Shown: positions 34,789 to 44,876 of the stretch, one piece after another
Layout: every line of letters begins with the position of its first letter
How positions within the stretch are numbered: the first letter of the stretch is position 1
Assembly: GCF_001045465.1 (NCBI RefSeq)
Contig: NZ_LFND01000001.1
Location: 1,116,001-1,180,000 of the forward strand
Direction of reading: 5' to 3'
Source of the DNA: Chryseobacterium angstadtii
GTDB taxonomy: Bacteria; Bacteroidota; Bacteroidia; Flavobacteriales; Weeksellaceae
DNA length: 64,000 nt
Notes under the pieces: generated by a model
Seen by the model: the letters and a program-made list of their open reading frames with translations, nothing else
Databases searched by the model: none
What the model was told of the DNA's origin: nothing
Made by a program: the position numbers and the translations under genes

Positions 34789-35520
34789 ATGAAATGTGCA
34801 ATTGTAACAGGCGGCTCCAGGGGAATTGGAAGAGCTGTCTGTCTAAAACTGGCAGAAGAAAAAAATTATCATATTCTGATTAACTACGCTTCAAATGAGG
34901 CTGCAGCAAAAGAAACTTTGTCTAAAATAGAAGAATTGGGAGCTACAGGAGAGATCCTTAAATTCGATGTAGCGAATGCCGAAGAAAGTCAGAATGTTTT
35001 AACGGAATGGCAGGACAGAAACCCCGATGCCATCGTTGAAGTGATTGTCAATAATGCCGGTATCACAAGAGACGGATTATTCATGTGGATGCAGAGCGAA
35101 GACTGGAACAGTGTGATCAATACAAGTCTGAACGGCTTTTTCAATGTCACCAATTTCTTTATCCAGAAACTTCTGCGCAATAAATACGGAAGAATTATCA
35201 ATATGGTGTCTGTATCCGGAGTAAAAGGAACAGCCGGACAAACCAATTATTCCGCTGCAAAAGGAGCTTTAGTCGGGGCTACAAAAGCTTTGGCTCAGGA
35301 AGTGGCCAAAAGAAATATCACCGTAAATGCTGTGGCTCCCGGATTTATCAGAACAGATATGACTCAGGATTTTAACGAAGACGAACTTAAAGCCATGATT
35401 CCTGCCAACAGATTCGGAGAAGCGGAAGAAGTGGCTGATCTGGTTGCATTTTTAGCCTCCAGAAAAGCTTCATATATTACCGGTGAAGTCATCAATATTA
35501 ACGGAGGAATTTACTCTTAA
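34789..35520 (+). CDS. 3-oxoacyl-ACP reductase (FabG-type KR) of the pigment locus
   Basis: The 243-residue short-chain dehydrogenase has the NADPH loop TGGSRGIG at about 7-14, the NNAG motif and the catalytic YSAAKGA (Tyr and Lys). Such ketoreductases reduce beta-ketoacyl-ACP after each condensation in aryl-polyene assembly. It lies 76 bases after TAL and is followed by a 105-base gap carrying an inverted repeat, then a ketosynthase. Cytoplasmic. Confidence 0.92.
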   Translation: MKCAIVTGGSRGIGRAVCLKLAEEKNYHILINYASNEAAAKETLSKIEELGATGEILKFDVANAEESQNVLTEWQDRNPDAIVEVIVNNAGITRDGLFMWMQSEDWNSVINTSLNGFFNVTNFFIQKLLRNKYGRIINMVSVSGVKGTAGQTNYSAAKGALVGATKALAQEVAKRNITVNAVAPGFIRTDMTQDFNEDELKAMIPANRFGEAEEVADLVAFLASRKASYITGEVININGGIYS

Positions 35521-35524
35521 AGAA

Positions 35525-35618
35525 TAGTGTAACAATATAACAATGTACCAGTGTAACAATGCGGCTGTGGTCTCAATATTGTTGTTACATTGCTAAACTG
35601 ATACATTGTTAAATTAAT
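35525..35618. repeat. Inverted repeat family, copy 1 (KR/KS gap)
   Basis: The KR/KS gap holds units related to TAACAATG and TACCAGTG on the left side and their reverse complements (CATTGCTA, CATTGTTA) on the right. CAATGTACCAGTGTAACAATG is longer than needed to show the pairing: its 5' half CAATGTACCA can fold against TGATACATTG with few mismatches. Similar elements lie at 37134, 54861 and 55207. Confidence 0.75.
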
Positions 35619-35625
35619 AAAACAA

Positions 35626-36846
35626 ATGGAAAATAGGGTTGTAATTACCGGAATGGGAATTTATTCTTGCATCGGGACCTCTCTGGAAGAAGTCAGAGAA
35701 TCCCTATATCAAGGAAAATCCGGTATTGCTTTAGTGCAGGAAAGAAAAGAATTCGGATTCAGATCAGGCCTTACGGGCGTGGTTCCGAAACCGGATCTGA
35801 AAAACCTGCTCAACAGACGCCAGCGTATCAGCATGGGTGAGGAAAGTGAGTACGCTTACATCGCCACTACCGATGCCCTGAAACAGGCAGGAATAGACCA
35901 GGATTTTCTGGATGCTCATGAAGTGGGTATTTTATATGGAAACGACAGTGTTTCTCAGGCGGTTGTAGAATCTATAGACATCGCCAGAGAAAAAAAAGAT
36001 ACTACATTGATGGGATCCGGAGCGATCTTTAAATCAATGAACTCTACAGTGACCATGAACCTTTCAACAATTTTTAAACTGAAAGGGATCAATCTTACCA
36101 TCAGTGCAGCCTGCGCAAGCGGTTCGCATTCTTTGGGACTGGCTTATATGATGATTAAAAACGGTTTTCAGGAGATGATCATCTGCGGAGGAGCTCAGGA
36201 AACCAATAAATATTCTATGGCAAGCTTTGACGGATTAGGAGTTTTCTCAGTAAGAGAAGACGAACCTACAAAAGCATCAAGACCTTTTGATTCCGGAAGA
36301 GACGGATTAATTCCGAGTGGAGGAGCAGCCAGCCTTATTGTAGAGAGTTTAGAATCTGCACAGAAAAGAGGGGCGAATATTCTCGCAGAAATTGTGGGCT
36401 ACGGTTTCTCTTCAAACGGGGGACACATTTCAACGCCTAATGTTGACGGTCCGGCAATGGCGATGGACAGAGCTTTGAAACAGTCAGGATTAAAAGCTTC
36501 AGATATTGACTATATCAACGCACATGCTACTTCTACGCCTATCGGAGATGCCAATGAAGCCAAAGCGATTTATGAAATCTTCGGAAGTGAAGTTCCGGTA
36601 AGCTCCACCAAATCCATGACGGGGCATGAATGCTGGATGGCAGGCGCAAGTGAAGTGGTTTACTCTATTCTGATGATGCAGAATGATTTCGTAGCTCCCA
36701 ATATCAATCTGGAAAACCCTGATGATGAGGCGAAAAAGATAAATTTAGTCGCAAAAACGAAAACTCAAAAAATTGACGTATTTTTGTCGAATTCTTTCGG
36801 ATTTGGGGGAACCAACTCCGCATTAATAGTTAAAAAATTTGATTAA
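35626..36846 (+). CDS. Beta-ketoacyl-ACP synthase (KAS II-like), left arm
   Basis: The 406-residue protein is a full-length condensing enzyme. The active-site Cys is C163 in SAACASGSHS, and the two catalytic His are H300 (NAHATSTPIGD) and H334 (KSMTGHECWMAG). The C-H-H triad is therefore intact. It should extend ACP-bound acyl chains with malonyl units during aryl-polyene synthesis. It differs from primary FabF by Ala in NAHAT where Gly is usual. The ACP gene follows after 4 bases, and an inverted repeat precedes the gene. Confidence 0.92.
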   Translation: MENRVVITGMGIYSCIGTSLEEVRESLYQGKSGIALVQERKEFGFRSGLTGVVPKPDLKNLLNRRQRISMGEESEYAYIATTDALKQAGIDQDFLDAHEVGILYGNDSVSQAVVESIDIAREKKDTTLMGSGAIFKSMNSTVTMNLSTIFKLKGINLTISAACASGSHSLGLAYMMIKNGFQEMIICGGAQETNKYSMASFDGLGVFSVREDEPTKASRPFDSGRDGLIPSGGAASLIVESLESAQKRGANILAEIVGYGFSSNGGHISTPNVDGPAMAMDRALKQSGLKASDIDYINAHATSTPIGDANEAKAIYEIFGSEVPVSSTKSMTGHECWMAGASEVVYSILMMQNDFVAPNINLENPDDEAKKINLVAKTKTQKIDVFLSNSFGFGGTNSALIVKKFD

Positions 36847-36850
36847 AAAC

Positions 36851-37105
36851 ATGGAAAGGGAAAAAATTGTTGACATCGTTAATGATTTCTTAGTAAACGA
36901 ATTCGAAGTAGATGGTGATGAGATCAGCAATGATGCCAACCTGAAAAAAACGCTCGGACTGGACAGTCTGGACTATATTGACATGGTGGTAGTGATTGAA
37001 TCTAATTTTGGAGTGAAATTAGGAGAAGCTGATTTTAAAAAAATGATCACGTTCGATGATTTCTACACGACAATTGAACAGAAAATTGCAGAAAAAAACG
37101 CATAA
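36851..37105 (+). CDS. Acyl carrier protein, left arm
   Basis: I choose the ATG at 36851; an in-frame TTG upstream would overlap the ketosynthase. The 84-residue protein has the 4'-phosphopantetheine attachment Ser (S39) in GLDSLDYIDM and the usual acidic four-helix pattern. It is distinct from a housekeeping ACP by its neighbours: a dedicated ketosynthase just upstream and an acyltransferase downstream. A second ACP lies in the right arm. Confidence 0.92.
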   Translation: MEREKIVDIVNDFLVNEFEVDGDEISNDANLKKTLGLDSLDYIDMVVVIESNFGVKLGEADFKKMITFDDFYTTIEQKIAEKNA

Positions 37106-37133
37106 CTATCGATTTAGCTTTATTCTTTTTAAT

Positions 37134-37213
37134 AATGTAACGATAAAATAATGTACCAGTGTAACAATAACTTCAACAGAAATATTGTTACACTGGTATA
37201 TTGATAAATTGGT
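37134..37213. repeat. Inverted repeat family, copy 2 (ACP/acyltransferase gap)
   Basis: TACCAGTGTAACAATA (37154-37169) is perfectly complementary to TATTGTTACACTGGTA (37183-37198) over 16 bases with a 13-base loop. This is the cleanest copy of the family. Confidence 0.88.
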
Positions 37214-37223
37214 AAATTGAAAT

Positions 37224-38108
37224 ATGAACAAGTGGAAAGGTAAATCTAAAGGAACCATAACAGGATATAAAATATTCGTCTGGTGTATTAGAAATATCGG
37301 GATCCGGAGTTCTTATTTTGTCCTTTATTTTGTAGCTTCCTACTACTTTTTATTCCTGAAAAAAAGCAACCGCTACATCTCCTATTATTTTCAGAAAAGA
37401 CTTGAGTACGGATACTGGAAATCAAAAATGGCAGTCTTTAAAAGCTATTTCACCTTTGGAAAAGTACTTATCGACAAAACAGCTATTTCTGCAGGTCTGC
37501 GTGAAAAATATACCTACGAATTCGACGGTATTGAGAATCTGAGAAACCTTTTGGCAGAGAAAAGAGGTGGGGTTCTTATCAGTGCACATATCGGAAATTT
37601 TGAAATTGCAGAACATTTCTTTGCAGATATTGATTTAGACTGCCGGATCAATCTGGTGACTACTGATCAGGAAGTTACCGTTATTAAAGAATACCTTGAA
37701 AGCGTATCCGTTAAGCAGAGCTCTATCAAATTCATCTACGTGAAAGAAGATATGTCTCATATTTTTGAGATCAATCAAGCCCTTTCCGACAACGAACTCA
37801 TCTGCTTCACCGGAGATCGTTATTTTGAAGGCTCCAAATATCTGGAAGCCGATCTGCTGGGCAAAAGTGCAAAATTTCCGGCGGGCCCGTTCCTGATTGC
37901 TTCCCGTCTTGGGGTTCCCGTGATATATGTATACGTAATGAAAGAAAAAAATCTGCATTACCATTTATACGCAAGAGTAGCGAAAAATATTAAAAACCGT
38001 GATTCTCAGGGACTTCTCAATTCCTATGTGCAGAATCTGGAATCCATGATCAGAAAATATCCCCTTCAGTGGTTCAATTATTTTGATTTTTGGGATGATA
38101 TTGATTAA
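37224..38108 (+). CDS. LpxL/HtrB-type acyltransferase
   Basis: The 294-residue protein has an N-terminal hydrophobic segment (about 18-48) and the acyltransferase motif SAHIGNFEIAEHF, which supplies the His and the HxGNxE pattern of the lipid A lauroyl/myristoyl transferase family. Later TGDRYFEG and FPAGPFLIA also match. In aryl-polyene loci such enzymes are thought to transfer the polyene to a lipid or its partner at the inner membrane. For flexirubin, joining to the dialkylresorcinol is a possible role. It is preceded by an inverted repeat. Confidence 0.85.
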   Translation: MNKWKGKSKGTITGYKIFVWCIRNIGIRSSYFVLYFVASYYFLFLKKSNRYISYYFQKRLEYGYWKSKMAVFKSYFTFGKVLIDKTAISAGLREKYTYEFDGIENLRNLLAEKRGGVLISAHIGNFEIAEHFFADIDLDCRINLVTTDQEVTVIKEYLESVSVKQSSIKFIYVKEDMSHIFEINQALSDNELICFTGDRYFEGSKYLEADLLGKSAKFPAGPFLIASRLGVPVIYVYVMKEKNLHYHLYARVAKNIKNRDSQGLLNSYVQNLESMIRKYPLQWFNYFDFWDDID

Positions 38109-38324
38109 TTTTTCTAATTTTATCCCTGAAAACTAATAAATAAATTCAAAATTAAAACCGATTTGAGAATTTGATCTATTTTAAATCAGACCCAATATTG
38201 ATCTTTTTATTGACTGTTAAGCCTTTTGTATCTTTAAAACAGTCAGTGATCCGAAAAATTGAATGGGGTTTGCATTTAATCTTACCTTAATTCTGAAATC
38301 ATACAAAACATAGCTTTTCTTCTT

Positions 38325-39860
38325 TTGAAAAAAGAATACGACATACTTGTGATCGGCAGCGGTTTGGGAGGTCTTGTTTCGGCTCTTATTTTGGCGAAAG
38401 AAGGTCTGAAAGTCTGTGTTCTGGAAAAAAATAATCAATATGGAGGAAATCTCCAGACCTTTTCACGAGATAAACTGATTTTTGATACAGGCGTTCATTA
38501 TCTGGGCGGTCTTTCGGAAGGGCAGAATCTGCATCAGTTCTTTTCCTATCTTGGGATTATGGATGAGCTGGAACTTCAGAAAATGGACGAAGACGGCTAT
38601 GATAAGATCTCTTTCGGAGATGAAAACATAGAATATCCCCACGCACAGGGCTACGAAAACTTTGTGGAACAGCTAAGCAGTTATTTCCCCGGCGAAAAAC
38701 AGAACCTGGAAAGCTATTGTGAAGAAATTCAGTACGTTTGTGCCCAGTTTCCGCGTTATCAGGTTGTAGGAAAAGACAGTTACAACGAGGAGATCCTCCA
38801 TCTTAATACCAAAAGATTCATAGAATCCGTTACCCAGAACAAAAAATTGCAGGCCGTATTGCTGGGCTCCAATTTTTTATATGCAGGAGATTCTGAAAAT
38901 ATTCCGTTTTACGTTCATGCGCTTACCGTGAATTCTTATATTCAGAGTGCTTACAAATGTGTCAGAGGAGGAAGTCAGATTACCAAACTCCTCATCAAAA
39001 AACTCAGAGAATACGGAGCGGAAGTACACAAACATGCGGAAGTTTCGGAATTTATCTTTAATGAAAATAATGCACTGTCTTCTGTTAAAATCAAATCCGG
39101 AAAAGAATATGCTGCCGGGAAATTTATTTCCAATATAGAAATCCGTTCAGCTATGAAGTTGATTGGGGAAGAGAGACTCAGGAAATCCTTTCTGAACCGA
39201 TTGATGAGCTGGGAACCTGTTCCATCGTGTTTCAGTGTTTATCTGGTATTAAAACCACAGTCTTTTCCGAATTTTAACTATAATATTTACCACTTTTCAT
39301 CAGAAGAAATGATCTGGAATGCCTCCCGTTACAGCAAAGATAGCTGGCCGGAAACGTATATGCTTTCTTCTACCTGTTCAAAACATCATCCTGATTATGC
39401 AGAAAGCCTTACCGCAATTTCGTATATGGATTTTGATGAGGTTAAAGCCTGGGAGAAAACGGTAAATACAGTAGCGGAAGAACACGAAAGAGGGCTGAAG
39501 TATGAACAGTTCAAACTGGAAAAAGCAGAAAAGATGATCACTGCATTGGAAAAGAAAATCCCGAATCTCAGACATTTCATAAAAAATATCTATACTTCAT
39601 CACCTTTATCTTACAGAGATTATATCGGCAGTTTTGAAGGTAATATGTACGGATATATGAAAAACTCGGATAACCCTCTTAAAACAATGGTCTCGCCCCG
39701 TACAAAAACCGATAATCTGTTTCTTACAGGGCAGTCTGTAAATATGCACGGAATTCTGGGGGTGACAATTGGTGCTTTTAATACCTGCGCGGAAATTCTT
39801 GGAAAAGAGCTTATAGATGAACGTTTGAAACCAATGACGAATACCCATGAGAACAAATAG
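38325..39860 (+). CDS. CrtI-like FAD-dependent oxidoreductase
   Basis: The 511-residue protein has an N-terminal FAD motif (VIGSGLGGLVSAL at about 8-20) and a C-terminal FAD region (LFLTGQSVNMHGILGV), the layout of phytoene desaturases and carotenoid isomerases. In flexirubin loci an enzyme of this type is expected to modify the polyene chain or ring; its step is unknown. No in-frame ATG exists near the proper start, so I use TTG at 38325. The gene overlaps the next by 14 bases. The 216-base gap before it holds no obvious feature. Confidence 0.82.
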   Translation: MKKEYDILVIGSGLGGLVSALILAKEGLKVCVLEKNNQYGGNLQTFSRDKLIFDTGVHYLGGLSEGQNLHQFFSYLGIMDELELQKMDEDGYDKISFGDENIEYPHAQGYENFVEQLSSYFPGEKQNLESYCEEIQYVCAQFPRYQVVGKDSYNEEILHLNTKRFIESVTQNKKLQAVLLGSNFLYAGDSENIPFYVHALTVNSYIQSAYKCVRGGSQITKLLIKKLREYGAEVHKHAEVSEFIFNENNALSSVKIKSGKEYAAGKFISNIEIRSAMKLIGEERLRKSFLNRLMSWEPVPSCFSVYLVLKPQSFPNFNYNIYHFSSEEMIWNASRYSKDSWPETYMLSSTCSKHHPDYAESLTAISYMDFDEVKAWEKTVNTVAEEHERGLKYEQFKLEKAEKMITALEKKIPNLRHFIKNIYTSSPLSYRDYIGSFEGNMYGYMKNSDNPLKTMVSPRTKTDNLFLTGQSVNMHGILGVTIGAFNTCAEILGKELIDERLKPMTNTHENK

Positions 39861-41529
39861 CAGGCTGGCATTACTATTTCGGGGAATTCAGTTATTAGTG
39901 TTCCTTTTCTTTATTTCATGCGGAATCTCAAAATCCGTTCATCATATTCCTGATATCAGCGGATATTCCCTGGAAACTCCTAAGGTTACTAAGGTCAATG
40001 ATTCTACCTTCAGTTTCAACAAAAATTATTTAACCAAAAATAAACAGCAGCTGTGGGAACTTTATATCAAAGGAAATCCTCTGCAGCTGGGATACAACAA
40101 TGGCGCTTTAACGCAAAACCTTATGCAGCAGCAGGAAGAAATTTTCTTTTCAAAAGTAGAAGGTTTTGTTCCGTCCCATTTTAAACAGAAACTGCTCAGA
40201 GGATTCCTGAAATGGTACAACAGAAAAATGTACCTGAATGTAAGAGAAGACTATCTGGCAGAATTGTACGGCCTTTCGCAATATTCTTCTGATAAATACA
40301 ACTTTATTGCCCCGAAATACCTTCGTAACCTCTATCTTCACGGCGCTCACGACATCGGGCATGCCATGCAGGATCTGGCTATGGTAGGATGTACTTCTCT
40401 GGCGGTATGGAATGAAAATACTGAAGACGGAGAACTGCTCATCGGAAGAAATTTTGATTTTTATGTAGGTGATGATTTTGCGAAAAACAAACTGATAGAA
40501 TTTGTAGAACCGGAAGCCGGAATACCTTATATGTCCGTAAGCTGGCCGGGAATGATAGGCGTAGTATCCGGAATGAATAAAGAAGGCATTACAGTAACCA
40601 TCAATGCAGGAAAATCTAAAATTCCTCTGACGGCTAAAACACCGATCTCACTGGTGACAAGGGAAATTCTGCAGTATGCAAAAAATATTGATGAAGCGAT
40701 TGCCATTGCAAAAAAAAGAAAGGTTTTTGTTTCCGAATCTATTCTTGTAGGCAGTGCCCATGATAAAAGTGCAGTGATCATAGAAGTTTCACCTGACAAT
40801 TTCGGGATATATAAAGTAGAAAATACCAGCAGGGTTCTCTGTACCAATCATTTTCAGTCAGATGCTTATAAAAATGATAAGAGAAATCAAAAACATATTA
40901 TAGAAAGCCATTCCGAATACCGTTACGAAAAACTTCAGGAGCTTCTTGAAGAAAAGAAAAAACTCAATCCTGAGAAAATGGCTGCCATTTTAAGAGAGAA
41001 ATCTGGCCTTAAAAATAAAAAAATAGGGTATGGTAATGAGAAAGCAATTAATCAGCTGCTGGCCCATCATGCCGTGATATTTTCCCCTGAAAAAAGATTG
41101 GTTTGGGTTTCATCAAATCCTTATCAGCTGGGAGAATTTGTCTGCTATGATCTGAATGAAATCTTTTCCGGTAAAAAGCCGGAGGAAAGCCTGCTGGCCA
41201 AAACAACGCTGAATATTGCAAGAGATCCCTTTGCAGATTCTCAGGAATTCGAAAACTACCAGATATCTAAAATGCTTGGAGCAGAGGTAAGTGATGCTGC
41301 AGAAAACAAAGATATAGCGCTTACAGATGATTTCATTCCTTATTATCAGTCTATGAATCCGGATTTTTGGCAGGTTTATTACATGGCAGGAAAATATTAT
41401 TTCAGTAATAATGAATTTTCAAAAGCAAAAACCGAATTTGAAAAGGCACTCACCAAAGAAATTACAACTGTTCCGGACAGACAGAATGTAGAAAAATACC
41501 TGAAAAAAACTTTAAAAAAGCTAAAATGA
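39847..41529 (+). CDS. C45-family autoproteolytic acyltransferase/hydrolase lipoprotein
   Basis: The 560-residue protein has a lipoprotein signal ending FFISC (C25), so it should be membrane-anchored outside the cytoplasm. The C45 (acyl-CoA:6-aminopenicillanate acyltransferase) core is at about 170-420, with the nucleophile C182 in MVGCTSLAVW and GRNFDF after it. In the family, cleavage before this Cys frees it as an N-terminal nucleophile. A tetratricopeptide-like helical repeat ends the protein. It overlaps the CrtI-like gene by 14 bases and the next gene by 4, so it belongs to the left pigment operon. An ester or amide bond of the pigment is a plausible target. Confidence 0.8.
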   Translation: MRTNSRLALLFRGIQLLVFLFFISCGISKSVHHIPDISGYSLETPKVTKVNDSTFSFNKNYLTKNKQQLWELYIKGNPLQLGYNNGALTQNLMQQQEEIFFSKVEGFVPSHFKQKLLRGFLKWYNRKMYLNVREDYLAELYGLSQYSSDKYNFIAPKYLRNLYLHGAHDIGHAMQDLAMVGCTSLAVWNENTEDGELLIGRNFDFYVGDDFAKNKLIEFVEPEAGIPYMSVSWPGMIGVVSGMNKEGITVTINAGKSKIPLTAKTPISLVTREILQYAKNIDEAIAIAKKRKVFVSESILVGSAHDKSAVIIEVSPDNFGIYKVENTSRVLCTNHFQSDAYKNDKRNQKHIIESHSEYRYEKLQELLEEKKKLNPEKMAAILREKSGLKNKKIGYGNEKAINQLLAHHAVIFSPEKRLVWVSSNPYQLGEFVCYDLNEIFSGKKPEESLLAKTTLNIARDPFADSQEFENYQISKMLGAEVSDAAENKDIALTDDFIPYYQSMNPDFWQVYYMAGKYYFSNNEFSKAKTEFEKALTKEITTVPDRQNVEKYLKKTLKKLK

Positions 41530-41891
41530 TTCCTAAACATATCAAGCTGCTGTTCTGCATTCCTTTTGTAATTATCATTAGCTATACGGTCTATTTATTG
41601 ACCAGATACGCGGCTCTTCCGGAGATAATCCCTATTCATGGATACGGAGGGAAAAATGACGGCTATGGAAGCAAACTCTTTCTTTTTGCCCCTATTATCC
41701 TGAATCTGGCCATTCTGTATTTCATCTGGCTGATCATCAGAAAACCGGATACCATCAAATTTACTTTTGAAGTGAAGGAGGAAGATCAGGAAAAGACCTA
41801 TCACCAGTATCAATTGGTTTTAATCATTTTGGCCTTATTTGTAACCATCATAATGAGCCCGCTATCCTTTTCTGATATTGTCTTTAAATAA
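41526..41891 (+). CDS. DUF1648-type small membrane protein
   Basis: The 121-residue protein has three membrane segments (about 8-25, 48-68 and 97-118) and a DUF1648-like motif, PIHGYGGKNDGYGSK. Its start overlaps the C45 stop (ATGA), so it is translationally coupled and closes the left pigment operon. Function unknown. Confidence 0.75.
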   Translation: MIPKHIKLLFCIPFVIIISYTVYLLTRYAALPEIIPIHGYGGKNDGYGSKLFLFAPIILNLAILYFIWLIIRKPDTIKFTFEVKEEDQEKTYHQYQLVLIILALFVTIIMSPLSFSDIVFK

Positions 41892-42202
41892 AAGGATAAA
41901 AAGCAGCCAAACTTCTTGCTATACCTATTTTATTCTTATGATTCTGAAATTCTCTTACGCGAGAGAATGTTTTGTTCTGTTTTATTACGATATGATGCTA
42001 ATCTTTTGGATATTAATTGTTTATGAGGGTTGTCGATAGGCATAATGAGATATTCGGATAAGTGGGGCTATTTTAATTTTTTCATACATTAAAATGTTTT
42101 TTTTTAATACTTATTTAATTTAATATGTAAATTTTGTAACATTTTCTGCTTTTTTCTACTAACTGAGCAATCAAACCAATTTCTCGTTAAAAAGTAAAAA
42201 AT
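41892..42202. other. Intergenic region with weak hairpin
   Basis: The 311-base gap separates the left pigment operon from the M36 peptidases. ATTCTCT (41949-41955) pairs with AGAGAAT (41962-41968) and is followed by a T-rich stretch; it may be the operon terminator, though the stem is short. I see nothing else clear. Confidence 0.4.
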
Positions 42203-44851
42203 ATGAAAAGAATTCGACTTAGTGTAAAGCTTTTACTATTTTGTTCTTTTTTCGGTTTTGGCGTACTTTCTGCTCAAAAACATGAACAGACGATAAAAGA
42301 TTACGTTAATTCTGAAAAAACATTCCAAAGGATAAATCCTGAGCTGAAAGCATTTACCATTGTAAACGTAGATCCTTCAACAAGTTTGAAAGGTGATGTT
42401 GTAGGAATACAGCAGACCATCAATGGAGTTCCGGTATTTGGAAGTTCAGCTAATGTTCTGATCAGAGATGGCAAAGTGTTGAGTTTTGCAGATACTTTTA
42501 TTAAAACTTATCCGTCCCTTGTAAAAGGAAAGCAAAATGCCATGAAAAATTCTTTGGTAGCGGAAGCAGCCAAGAAATTTAACGGTTCAGCCACTTTTAA
42601 AAACAGTGAAGGAAAAGAAGAGCCTTTAAAAACCAATCTGGTTTATTTTGCAAAAGGCGGAGAATTGATTCTGGGCTATCATTTCAATATTCAAGAAAAA
42701 GGAACAAGCAATGTCTGGAGTCTGATCATCAGTTCAGATGACGGTTCTGTTTTGTATCAGGAAAATACGACACTTTCGTGTAATTTCCATGATGATGCTT
42801 ATGAACACCTTCCTACGGAGCTGCCTGAATTGAAACAAGATACACCGGCTGCAATACTTCCGGCTTACATACAGAAACAAAATAGCACGATTAACAAGAA
42901 TTTTGTTCTGGCACCGGATAACGCTTCTTACAATGTTTTTGCGTTTCCTGTTGAAGCTCCTACATTTGGAAACAGAACCCTTATTAACAATCCGTGGGAT
43001 TTAACAGCTTCTCCGGAAGGATGGCATTCTGACGGAACCAATCACTATACCAATACCAGAGGAAATAATGCCTTTGCCTATACTGATGAGGCAGCCTCCG
43101 ACACCCCTCAGTTTTCCCCTGACGGAGGAGCGGGAAGAGCATTTGATTTTCCATTGGATTTAACATTGGCTCACCAAAACTATACTTCTGCTGCAGTAAC
43201 CAATTTGTTTTATACAACAAACAAAATGCATGATGTATTCTATAAATTTGGATTCACTGAGTCTGCAAGAAATTACCAGACCAATAACTTTACCAACGGA
43301 GGTGCCGGAAACGACCCTGTATTGGCCGAAGCCAGAGACGGGAGTGGTCTTGGAAATGCTAATTTTAATCCAGGTGCAGATGGAACCAGCGGAAGAATGC
43401 AGATGTTCCTTTTTTCACCTGCCAGTGCAAGATATCTTTACTACAATTCCCCTACAAGCTATGTATCCAGAACTCCGGTAGCAGCTACAGCAGCTTTCGG
43501 TCCTCAGATTATGGGTAACCCTGCTGTTACGGGAGACCTTGCTCTCTCAACACCGGCAGATGCCTGTACAGCTGTTGCAGCAGGAAGTCTGACAGGTAAG
43601 ATAGCAGTGGTAACCGCAGCAACCTGTGGTTTTGCCGTTAAAACCAAAAATCTTCAAAATGCAGGAGCAATTGGAGTAATACAATATCACCCGACGAGTG
43701 ATCAGCCCGTAGGAATGGGGGGAACAGACAATACCATCACCATTCCTACAATCATGGTAGGAAAAACAGAAGGTGAATTTTTAGTGAGTGAACTGACCAA
43801 CGGTGTTGCAAGCAATGCTTCATTAAAAACAGATGCTGTTTATAAAGATGCAAGCTTGGATAACGGTGTTATATCCCACGAATACGGGCACGGAATTTCT
43901 AATCGTCTTACAGGTACGGGAAGTGGCTGTTTATCATTTTCTACATCCAACGAGCAAATGGGAGAAGGATGGTCTGATTTCTTCGCCTTGATGATTACCA
44001 ACCGACCTGGAGATAATGCTTCGGTTCCAAGAGGAATTGGGACCTTTGTTAGTGACCAGCCGGTGAATGGTGGCGGTATACGCCCTGCGAGATATTCCCC
44101 GGATTTCACAGTTAATAATTATACCTATGGAAGAACAAACGGTATGAAAGTGAATAGCAGTATAATCGGAATTGCTATTACAGTACCAAATGTTCACAGT
44201 ATTGGTTTTGTTTGGGCATCAATGCTTTGGGATCTTAACTGGAAATACGTAGACAAATATGGTTATAACAGCAATGTGCTGGCAGACCCGAACAGTGGTA
44301 GCGCCAGAGTACTGCAGCTTGTTATGGATGCTCTTAAACTTCAGCCATGTAATCCAAATTTTATACAGGGTAGAGATGCTATTCTTGCTGCTGATCAGGC
44401 TAGAACAGGAGGAGAAGATAAATGTATGATCTGGAGAACCTTTGCCAGAAGAGGATTGGGAGTAAATGCTGCTCCTGGTGGACTTAACGGTCTTTATATT
44501 GGTGCCAATCAGCCGGCTCCGGATTTAAGCGATCAGGTTGAAGATTTTACCATCCCTGCAGAATGTGGTGTATTGGCTGTAAATGAAGTGGCTTCAAATT
44601 CTAAAGGAATATCCATCTATCCGAATCCTGTGAAAACGGAATTTACAATCAAGACGCCTTCAGGAATGGATTTATCAGGAATTACTACGGTTTCTATCTA
44701 TGATTTTACCGGAAAACTGGTTTCTTCAGAGAAAATCAATCTTAATAAGCAGAATACGGTGAATGTTAATACACTGTTGAAAGGTGTTTATATGGTGAAA
44801 ATCAGCAGTAATTCAATTGATTACAGCCAGAAAATAATTGTTTCAAAATAA
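42203..44851 (+). CDS. Secreted M36 (fungalysin) metallopeptidase with T9SS tail, copy 1
   Basis: The 882-residue preproprotein has a signal peptide (about 1-24), an FTP-type propeptide, and the M36 domain. The zinc motif HEYGH is at 559-563, with a Glu in NEQMGEGWSD as third ligand. A PA-like domain (GKIAVVTAATCGF ... AGAIGVIQYHP) is inserted before the catalytic motif. The last 80 or so residues are a type IX sorting domain (SIYPNPVKTEF ... QKIIVSK). It should be secreted to the surface or medium to digest proteins. A near-identical arrangement follows in the next gene. Confidence 0.93.
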   Translation: MKRIRLSVKLLLFCSFFGFGVLSAQKHEQTIKDYVNSEKTFQRINPELKAFTIVNVDPSTSLKGDVVGIQQTINGVPVFGSSANVLIRDGKVLSFADTFIKTYPSLVKGKQNAMKNSLVAEAAKKFNGSATFKNSEGKEEPLKTNLVYFAKGGELILGYHFNIQEKGTSNVWSLIISSDDGSVLYQENTTLSCNFHDDAYEHLPTELPELKQDTPAAILPAYIQKQNSTINKNFVLAPDNASYNVFAFPVEAPTFGNRTLINNPWDLTASPEGWHSDGTNHYTNTRGNNAFAYTDEAASDTPQFSPDGGAGRAFDFPLDLTLAHQNYTSAAVTNLFYTTNKMHDVFYKFGFTESARNYQTNNFTNGGAGNDPVLAEARDGSGLGNANFNPGADGTSGRMQMFLFSPASARYLYYNSPTSYVSRTPVAATAAFGPQIMGNPAVTGDLALSTPADACTAVAAGSLTGKIAVVTAATCGFAVKTKNLQNAGAIGVIQYHPTSDQPVGMGGTDNTITIPTIMVGKTEGEFLVSELTNGVASNASLKTDAVYKDASLDNGVISHEYGHGISNRLTGTGSGCLSFSTSNEQMGEGWSDFFALMITNRPGDNASVPRGIGTFVSDQPVNGGGIRPARYSPDFTVNNYTYGRTNGMKVNSSIIGIAITVPNVHSIGFVWASMLWDLNWKYVDKYGYNSNVLADPNSGSARVLQLVMDALKLQPCNPNFIQGRDAILAADQARTGGEDKCMIWRTFARRGLGVNAAPGGLNGLYIGANQPAPDLSDQVEDFTIPAECGVLAVNEVASNSKGISIYPNPVKTEFTIKTPSGMDLSGITTVSIYDFTGKLVSSEKINLNKQNTVNVNTLLKGVYMVKISSNSIDYSQKIIVSK

Positions 44852-44876
44852 ATTGTAAAAAGACTGAATTGTTTAT

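Noticed and set aside
29769..41891. A toxin, defence or phage-like island in the accessory region
   Set aside because: All genes with recognisable domains fit pigment synthesis or envelope functions; no nuclease, methylase, toxin or integrase is present.
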